From Pontibacter amylolyticus (GTDB lineage Bacteria > Bacteroidota > Bacteroidia > Cytophagales > Hymenobacteraceae), in contig NZ_BMFP01000006.1 of the NCBI RefSeq assembly GCF_014638845.1, positions 145,153 to 209,152 on the forward strand: a stretch of 64,000 nt of DNA. The letters are read 5' to 3'. Below are positions 55,214 to 64,000 of the stretch, piece after piece. The notes under the pieces were generated by a model, which ran no database searches, was not told the DNA's origin, and saw nothing but the letters and a program-made list of their open reading frames with translations. Made by a program: the position numbers and the translations under genes. The number at the start of each line of letters is the position of its first letter. The stretch's first letter is position 1.

Positions 55214-56362
55214 TTACAGCGGATTACTGGTTTCAGCCAATTGTGCGTCGATGATGCGTTGGTAGAATTGCTCGTAGAGCGGCACAATCGTGTTAATGTC
55301 AAAGTCGTGGGCACGGGCCAGGGCATTTGCCTTGAAAGTGGGCAGGTGGGCATCGTCGAGGATGTAGAGGGCGTTTTTGACCATGTCGCTCACATCGCCT
55401 ACTTCGCTCACAAAACCGGTAATGCCGTGTATGTTCAGCTCAGGTATACCGCCCGCGTTGGTCGAGATAACGGGTACCTCGCAGGCCATCGCCTCGAGTG
55501 CGGCCAAACCAAAGCTCTCTTTCTCGGACGGCATCAGGAACAGGTCCGCAATGGAAAGCACTTCTTCCACCGCCTCCAGCTTGCCCAGGAACCGCACATC
55601 GTTGTAGATGTTCAGGTCGCGGCACAGCTTTTCCATTTTAGGGCGCTCAGGTCCGTCGCCCACCATCAACAGCTTGGACGGCATCTGCTCACGCACCTTG
55701 GCAAAGATATGGATCACGTCCTCCACGCGTTTCACGCCCCGGAAGTTAGAAGTGTGCACCAGCAGTTTTTCGTTGTTCGGACTGATCGCCGCTCTGAAAT
55801 GATCTTTCTTCTGGCGCTTGAACTTGTTCAGGTCGATGAAGTTGGGGATTACCTCGATCTCTTTTTCAATCTGGAAGAACTCGTAAGTCTCAGTGCGCAG
55901 ACTCTCCGACACGGCCGTTACGCCATCCGACTGGTTGATGCTGAACGTGACCACCGGCTCAAAAGAGGCGTCTTTGCCAACCAGCGTAATGTCCGTGCCG
56001 TGCAGCGTCGTGATGACAGGTATATGGATGCCTTTGGTGCGCAGGATCTGTTTGGCCATGTAAGCCGCCGAAGCGTGCGGTATGGCATAGTGCACGTGCA
56101 GCAAGTCCAGCTTCTCAAAGCGGGCGATGTCTACCATCTTGCTGGCCAGCGCCAGCTCGTAAGGCGGATACTGGAACAGTGGGTAATTAGGGATGTATAC
56201 TTCGTGGTAGAACAGGTTTTCGTTAAAAAAGTCGAGGCGGGCCGGTTGGCTATAGGTGATAAAGTGTACCTGATGCCCGTTGAGCGCCAGCGCCTTGCCG
56301 AGTTCGGTAGCGACAACGCCGCTTCCCCCGAAGGTAGGGTAACAAACTATTCCGATTTTCAT
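55214..56362 (-). CDS. bshA: N-acetyl-alpha-D-glucosaminyl L-malate synthase BshA
   Basis: A 382-residue GT4 enzyme for the first step of bacillithiol synthesis (UDP-GlcNAc + L-malate). It has the full BshA start [20 protein letters not shown], then [78 protein letters not shown] and [21 protein letters not shown]. The ATG at 56362 is chosen; 16 upstream in-frame codons do not fit the family. Bacillithiol genes bshB/bshC are not in the window. Confidence 0.95.
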   Translation of the reverse strand: MKIGIVCYPTFGGSGVVATELGKALALNGHQVHFITYSQPARLDFFNENLFYHEVYIPNYPLFQYPPYELALASKMVDIARFEKLDLLHVHYAIPHASAAYMAKQILRTKGIHIPVITTLHGTDITLVGKDASFEPVVTFSINQSDGVTAVSESLRTETYEFFQIEKEIEVIPNFIDLNKFKRQKKDHFRAAISPNNEKLLVHTSNFRGVKRVEDVIHIFAKVREQMPSKLLMVGDGPERPKMEKLCRDLNIYNDVRFLGKLEAVEEVLSIADLFLMPSEKESFGLAALEAMACEVPVISTNAGGIPELNIHGITGFVSEVGDVSDMVKNALYILDDAHLPTFKANALARAHDFDINTIVPLYEQFYQRIIDAQLAETSNPL

Positions 56363-56431
56363 GGTTTTGTGCTGTGGAAACAACAAATGCAGCCCCACGC
56401 GGAGCTGCATTTGTCAACAATCCATTCTATG

Positions 56432-59383
<2,952 letters not shown>

Positions 59384-59744
59384 CCTGTACTAGTATTATA
59401 TATTGGAACAAGTCGAAATTACCCCTATTTTTGCAGAAGGCGGCTCAAAAAAACGAGAAAAATTATTTCTGGTCTTTTTTGCCTCCCTAAGGCGGTATGG
59501 CGGATGGTGCTTGCAAGTTGCTAACGCCTCAAGAGACACAAGTCATATAGCTTCTCTTGTTAAGATCAGAATCCGGATGAACTCTAATTTCCGGGCATAT
59601 TTTGCAACCGGTCTGTAAATTAGTAATAAATTTCATTCCGAATAAGTTCTGTTTTGACAAAATAGTATATTCAAAAACCCGGCCGATTTCCGAAATTGGG
59701 TGCTTTGAAGGGAAGATACCACCAAATTGAATTTGAAATAGCGG
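59384..59744. other. Divergent intergenic region
   Basis: Between the start codons of the GH3 fusion gene (minus) and mutL (plus). It must carry both promoters, but I see no convincing TTG/TAnnTTTG pair and no repeat or structure. Confidence 0.4.
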
Positions 59745-61571
59745 ATGTCCGATATTATACACTTATTGCCCGATTACCTTGCCAATCAGATAGCTGCAGG
59801 CGAAGTAGTGCAGCGGCCTTCGTCGGTGGTGAAGGAGTTGCTCGAGAATGCCATTGACGCTCGCGCCACGAGCGTGCAACTTATTGTGAAGGATGCTGGC
59901 AAGCAACTGGTGCAGGTAGTGGACAACGGGATCGGTATGTCGGAAACCGACGCCCGCATGTGTTTCGAGCGACACGCTACCTCCAAAATCAAGTCTACCG
60001 AAGACCTCTTCCGGATCCGCACCATGGGCTTCCGGGGCGAGGCCATGGCCTCGATCGGGGCGGTGGCGCAGGTAGAGCTCAAAACCAAGCCGCACGGCGC
60101 CGAAACCGGTACCCGCCTGTTGGTGGAAGGCTCGACGGTGGCCGCGCAGGAACCGGCCGCCGTAGCTGCCGGATCATCCATCGCCGTCAAAAACCTCTTT
60201 TATAACGTACCCGCCCGCCGCAACTTCCTGAAGACGAACGCGGTGGAAATGCGTCATATCCTCGACGAGTTTCAGCGGGTGGCTCTGGCTTACCCGGAAG
60301 TGGCCTTCACACTGCACCACAACGACGTCGAGATATTCAGTTTGCCGGCCGGTAAGCTGAGTCAGCGCATTGTGGGCGTGTTCGGCAACAACTATAAGGA
60401 GCAGATGGCCGGCTGTGAGGAAGAAACACCCTTTATGAGCGTGCGCGGCTACATCGGCAAGCCCGAGTTTGCCAAGAAGACCCGCGGTGAGCAATTCTTC
60501 TTTGTGAACAACCGTTTTATCAAAAGCGGCTACCTCAACCATGCCGTGATGACGGCCTATGAGGGACTCCTGCCAAAAGACAGCCACCCGTTCTATGTGC
60601 TCTTCATCGACATTGAGCCCGAGCGGATCGACATCAACGTGCACCCGACCAAGACCGAGATCAAGTTCGAGGACGAAAAGACAGTATACGCCATCGTACA
60701 TGCCGCTGTGAGAAAATCGCTGGGGACGCACAACATCGCCCCTTCGCTCGATTTTCAGAGTGACGTGAACTTTGCGCCGCTGCAGCCTATCCGAATGCAG
60801 CATGGGGGAGAGGGCTTTGAGAAAGAAGGTACCTTTCCGGGCTTTAAAGTACCGTCCTCGCCTAAAAAAGCGAGCGTTAACGGCTGGGAGCAATTGTACG
60901 AACCTTTGCGCAATGTGGAGGCGGTGGAACAGCAGGAGGAGCGGATCACGTCCCCATCGGGTATGGGACTGCTCGACGACACGTTCGCTACGCCCATGAC
61001 CACGTCCAGCAAAACTTTGCAGGTGCATCACAAGTACTTGTTGGTGCAGGTGAAGTCAGGCGTGATGATCATCGACCAGCAGGCGGCGCAGGAGCGGATT
61101 CTTTTTGAAAAATACATGGCCTCGCTGCAGAAAAAGATGGTGACCTCGCAGGCCTTGCTTTTCCCGCAGACCATCGAGCTGTCGCCCGCTGATTCGGCTT
61201 TGGTGAAAGAGTTGCGGGCAGAGTTTCAGGAGCTGGGTTTCCAGTTTGAGGACTTCGGCGGCAACACCATCATCCTGAACGCTATACCTGCCGATGTGCA
61301 GGCGGCCAATGAAAAAGAGCTGCTCGAGGAACTGATCGAGCAATACAAAAACAATCTGGCCACGCTCAAGTTGGATAAACGGGAGAACCTGGCTCGGGCC
61401 ATGGCCAAGCGACTGGCTTCCAAGGTACAGCCGCGCATGTCGGAGCTCGAAATGAACTCGCTTGTAGACAAGCTGTTTGGCTGCGAAGTACCCAACTATA
61501 CCCCTGGCGGACAGAAGACGCTGGTCATCATGGAGCTCGGTCAGCTGCATGACCTTTTCCAGAAGGGGTGA
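59745..61571 (+). CDS. mutL: DNA mismatch repair protein MutL
   Basis: A 608-residue GHKL ATPase. N-terminal motifs: ANQIAAGEVVQRPSSVVKEL, ENAIDARAT, VDNGIGM, RHATSKI, TMGFRGEAMASI and the DVNVHPTKTEI-like DINVHPTKTEIKF. After a variable linker (about 345-425) the dimerisation/endonuclease domain has IDQQAAQERILFE at about 442-454, which is the DQHA-x2-E-x4-E endonuclease motif with His replaced by Gln. It closes with GGQKTLVIMELGQLHDLF. It would couple MutS recognition to strand incision. No mutH in the window. Confidence 0.96.
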   Translation: MSDIIHLLPDYLANQIAAGEVVQRPSSVVKELLENAIDARATSVQLIVKDAGKQLVQVVDNGIGMSETDARMCFERHATSKIKSTEDLFRIRTMGFRGEAMASIGAVAQVELKTKPHGAETGTRLLVEGSTVAAQEPAAVAAGSSIAVKNLFYNVPARRNFLKTNAVEMRHILDEFQRVALAYPEVAFTLHHNDVEIFSLPAGKLSQRIVGVFGNNYKEQMAGCEEETPFMSVRGYIGKPEFAKKTRGEQFFFVNNRFIKSGYLNHAVMTAYEGLLPKDSHPFYVLFIDIEPERIDINVHPTKTEIKFEDEKTVYAIVHAAVRKSLGTHNIAPSLDFQSDVNFAPLQPIRMQHGGEGFEKEGTFPGFKVPSSPKKASVNGWEQLYEPLRNVEAVEQQEERITSPSGMGLLDDTFATPMTTSSKTLQVHHKYLLVQVKSGVMIIDQQAAQERILFEKYMASLQKKMVTSQALLFPQTIELSPADSALVKELRAEFQELGFQFEDFGGNTIILNAIPADVQAANEKELLEELIEQYKNNLATLKLDKRENLARAMAKRLASKVQPRMSELEMNSLVDKLFGCEVPNYTPGGQKTLVIMELGQLHDLFQKG

Positions 61572-61681
61572 TTTGAATTGTTAAATGGTTGCTTGTTAAA
61601 TTGTTGATTTTGACTTGAGCTATTAATAACCTCAGGTATAGCCAACAGGTATAGCAAGCAACGCGAGAAAAAGAAGATAAG

Positions 61682-62461
61682 ATGTTCAATATAACCCCCA
61701 TGGTCAGGAACCTCCTGATCATCAACGTGGTGGTGTTCATACTGCAGGCAAATGGTGTGTTCGACTACCGGTCATTTGCACTGCACCACTTCGGCTCCGA
61801 CTATTTCCAGCCGGTCCAGATATTCACGCACATGTTCCTGCATGGCGGGTGGGCGCATTTGTTCAGCAACATGTTCAGCTTGTTCATCTTCGGGCCCTTG
61901 TTGGAGCGGTTCTGGGGTTCGCAGCGCTTTCTCAGCTTTTACCTGATCACCGGTCTGGGCGCCAGCATGCTCTACTCCGGCGTGCGGGCATATGAACTCA
62001 ACACGATTGAAAACGAGGCGGTGCAGTACATCGAGAACCCCACGCCGGCGGGCTTCTATAATTTTATGGAATCGCATTACGCGGGTGGATACGAGAAACG
62101 CTTTGCGATCGAGTACCAGCGCAACCCGGATAACGAAGGGTACATCACCGAAAGTAAAAAAGCCGTTACGGCTGTCTTCAACCAGGCGTTCAACATGCCG
62201 ATGCTGGGTGCGTCGGGGGCGGTGTTCGGGATCCTGATGGCCTTTGGTATGCTCTTTCCGAATCTGGAGCTTTTCCTGCTCTTCCTGCCCATCCCCATCA
62301 AAGCCAAGTATTTTGTGCTCTTCTATGGGGCGTATGAGCTGTATGCAGGCTTTAACAGGGTGCCAGGCGATAACGTAGCGCACTTTGCACACCTCGGTGG
62401 TATGCTGTTTGCGTACATTCTTATTAAAATGTGGCAACGCAACGATTATCAGGATACGTAA
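61682..62461 (+). CDS. Rhomboid family intramembrane serine protease
   Basis: A 259-residue protein with about six membrane helices. Rhomboid signatures: HMFLHGGWAHLFSNMFSLFIFG (with the His-x-x-x-Asn of the oxyanion helix), the catalytic Ser in LGASGAVFGILMAFGM (about residue 177) and His in VAHFAHLGGMLFAY. An approximately 60-residue extra loop (about 100-160) between helices 2 and 4 distinguishes it from short rhomboids. It forms a tandem with the second rhomboid gene 69 bases downstream. Confidence 0.93.
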   Translation: MFNITPMVRNLLIINVVVFILQANGVFDYRSFALHHFGSDYFQPVQIFTHMFLHGGWAHLFSNMFSLFIFGPLLERFWGSQRFLSFYLITGLGASMLYSGVRAYELNTIENEAVQYIENPTPAGFYNFMESHYAGGYEKRFAIEYQRNPDNEGYITESKKAVTAVFNQAFNMPMLGASGAVFGILMAFGMLFPNLELFLLFLPIPIKAKYFVLFYGAYELYAGFNRVPGDNVAHFAHLGGMLFAYILIKMWQRNDYQDT

Positions 62462-62530
62462 TAGTAAGAACAATAAGTATAAGCTAGCAAGGCGCAAAAG
62501 CCTTTCCGCTCTTTTCAGCTAACAGGTATA

Positions 62531-63445
62531 ATGAGCATCATCCAAGACATAAAAGACTCTTTCCGGCAGCAAAACAATACCCTGAAGCAACTGATTCTGA
62601 TCAACGTCATCGTTTTTGTGACGTTGATCGTGCTTCGTACGGTGCTGTACCTGACCAGTAGCAGCTGGGCCTACACGGGGCTGATGCGCTTTATTGCATT
62701 GCCCTCTGACCCGCTCGTTTTCATTACCCGTCCCTGGACGATCATTTCCTATTTCTTTACACACGAAGGTTTCCTCCACATCATCTTCAACATGCTCAAC
62801 CTTTACTGGTTCGGGCAGCTGATCAGGGAGTATCTGGGTGAGAAGAAATTGCTGAGCCTCTACATATTGGGAGGTATAGCCGGTGGTATACTTTATATAC
62901 TGAGCTACAACCTGATCCCGTACTTTGCCGACCGTGCCGCCTACGCCGTGATGATTGGTGCTTCGGCCAGTGTGCTGGCAGTGGTCGTAGCTTCCGCCAC
63001 GCTGATTCCGAACTATACCTTTAACCTGATCCTGATCGGTCCGGTTCGGATCAAGTACATCGCGGCTTTTCTGGTGATCCTGTCTATTTCCGGCGCTGTG
63101 GGCGATAATGCCGGTGGTAACATTGCCCACTTGGGTGGTGCCCTGTTTGGCTGGCTTTTCGTGAAGCAACTGCAGCGCGGCCGCGATATGGGACGCCCCT
63201 TGCACAGCACGATGGACTTTTTCACCAACTTGTTCAAGCGCCGTCCGAAGCTGAAAGTAACGCACCGGCAGAAAGCCACTGTTGGGAATGATTCACGCCC
63301 TTCCTCTAGCTACCATACAGGGTATGCCGGTAAACCAAGCCAAATGGAGATCGACCTGATTCTGGACAAGATTTCGGTGTCGGGTTACGAAAGCCTTTCC
63401 AAAGAAGAGAAGCAGAAGCTGTTTCAGGCGAGTCAGAAGGATTAG
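62531..63445 (+). CDS. Second rhomboid family protease with cytosolic tail
   Basis: A 304-residue protein with six helices. It carries YFFTHEGFLHIIFNMLNLYWFG, catalytic Ser in MIGASASVLAVVVA and His in NIAHLGGALFGW. The C-terminal 80 residues are soluble and basic, ending in a conserved helix MEIDLILDKISVSGYESLS, a tail (DUF6576-like) common in Bacteroidota rhomboids. Paralogue of the upstream gene; the two probably share a transcript. Confidence 0.92.
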   Translation: MSIIQDIKDSFRQQNNTLKQLILINVIVFVTLIVLRTVLYLTSSSWAYTGLMRFIALPSDPLVFITRPWTIISYFFTHEGFLHIIFNMLNLYWFGQLIREYLGEKKLLSLYILGGIAGGILYILSYNLIPYFADRAAYAVMIGASASVLAVVVASATLIPNYTFNLILIGPVRIKYIAAFLVILSISGAVGDNAGGNIAHLGGALFGWLFVKQLQRGRDMGRPLHSTMDFFTNLFKRRPKLKVTHRQKATVGNDSRPSSSYHTGYAGKPSQMEIDLILDKISVSGYESLSKEEKQKLFQASQKD

Positions 63446-63600
63446 GCAGTTTTCGCTTAACCAGCTGGGCTTCTTGCTATGGTGCGAGCCTCCTCGCTCG
63501 TGTCTACTATGGTGGGGCCGCTGGCACAGGTATAGGTATAGCCTGCTTTGCACTGTGGCTACTGCCTTTTGCAGGTATAGCTACCTTTGTTTCATAGCTT

Positions 63601-63977
63601 GCCCTGGCCGGGCGGGCCCTACTTTTTGTCTTGACACAAAAAGTAGGCAAAAAAGTCAAGACGCTCCAAACTCGCTGAACGCTCAAACAGTGGAGCGCCA
63701 TAAAGTGCACCTGGAACAGCTGTCTGCTTCGTAGTGAGTGTGCGAGTTATCCTTTCTATACTTGCCAATGGTCTTTTTCAGATGCCATAGAGCTTATACC
63801 TGTGAGTTGGCAACTACAGACTCCCCGCCTTGGATAAGGAGGGGCTGGGGTGGTTCGACCCGGTATATCAAAAGGACTACTGAAACTACTACGATTATAC
63901 CTTCGAAAGGCAATAACCTAATTCCCCTCTCGGGAGGGGCGGGGGATGACAATCGTGCAAGAGAATCCTGTTAATCC
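63601..63977 (+). repeat. Composite intergenic repeat, copy 2
   Basis: Block order is the same as at 43867-44494. Block 1 at 63601-63714 starts GCCCTGGCCGGGCGGGCCCT and contains a perfect 11-bp hairpin CTACTTTTTGT/ACAAAAAGTAG and the conserved CGCTCCA/TGGAGCG arms. Then the CCCCGCCTT-GGAT-AAGGAGGGG hairpin at 63823-63844 with GGGGTGGTTCGACCCGGT, then CTCGGGAGGGGC and the AATCGTGCA-n-GAGAATCCTGTTAATCC end. The rest of 63446-64000 is AGGTATA-rich spacer; no gene is supported. Confidence 0.85.
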
Positions 63978-64000
63978 GTGGGGGTAGGGGCCCTCTTAAA

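Overview
The window looks like a chromosomal segment of a Bacteroidota bacterium of the Cytophagales, probably Hymenobacteraceae (Pontibacter/Rufibacter-like). Evidence: promoter boxes of the TAnnTTTG type with no consistent Shine-Dalgarno sequences, the bacillithiol gene bshA, a SerB-SerA fusion, a GH3/beta-lactamase fusion, a DUF6503-type lipoprotein, and paired rhomboid proteases. The genus is an inference. No rRNA, tRNA, CRISPR array or transposase was seen.

Layout. 1-3.0 kb: the tail of a YceI gene, a lipoprotein and a flavin reductase, separated by intergenic repeats. 3.1-36.4 kb: one large, almost entirely plus-strand surface-polysaccharide locus. It starts with an outer-membrane export lipoprotein and a Wzc-type tyrosine autokinase. 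Nucleotide-sugar genes follow (TviB/TviC-like, a UDP-GlcA 4-epimerase). Next comes a legionaminate-like module: legB, legC, a frameshifted neuD-like gene, a NeuB synthase, an SpsF-like cytidylyltransferase, a second very divergent NeuB, and a CBS/nucleotidyltransferase protein. Then comes a complete pseudaminic acid module: pseB, pseC, an aldo/keto reductase, an SDR, a cytidylyltransferase, a PseG-PseH fusion and pseI. The locus ends with a flippase, capsule-type and GT4 glycosyltransferases, a putative Wzy polymerase, ugd and a UDP-glucuronate decarboxylase. Base composition is mosaic: tviB, pseC-pseI and ugd-uxs are GC-rich, while the glycosyltransferase and Leg-like parts are AT-rich, with a sharp junction at the pseB/pseC boundary.

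36.5-64 kb: housekeeping backbone. It carries a TPR protein, M42-like peptidase, H+/Na+ pyrophosphatase, hpt, adk, obg, grpE-dnaJ, a NatAB-like ABC exporter, ChaN-like protein, an A-type Fe-S carrier, SerB-SerA, BshA, the GH3/serine hydrolase fusion, mutL and two rhomboids. Most transcription units here end in clear intrinsic terminators.

The most unusual content is non-coding. (i) The 7-mer AGGTATA/TATACCT occurs about 60 times by my manual count between 36.4 and 64 kb but only about 8 times across the 33-kb polysaccharide locus. (ii) Two arrays of short near-perfect hairpins, each linked at the same 34-nt spacing to a 38-bp palindromic REP-like unit, flank the serBA gene in mirror orientation; the copy on its 5' side is enclosed in a 30-bp inverted repeat. 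(iii) 36-bp inverted repeats flank the ABC exporter operon. (iv) A composite intergenic repeat of several hundred bases occurs at about 43.9 and 63.6 kb. No transposase in the window explains these.
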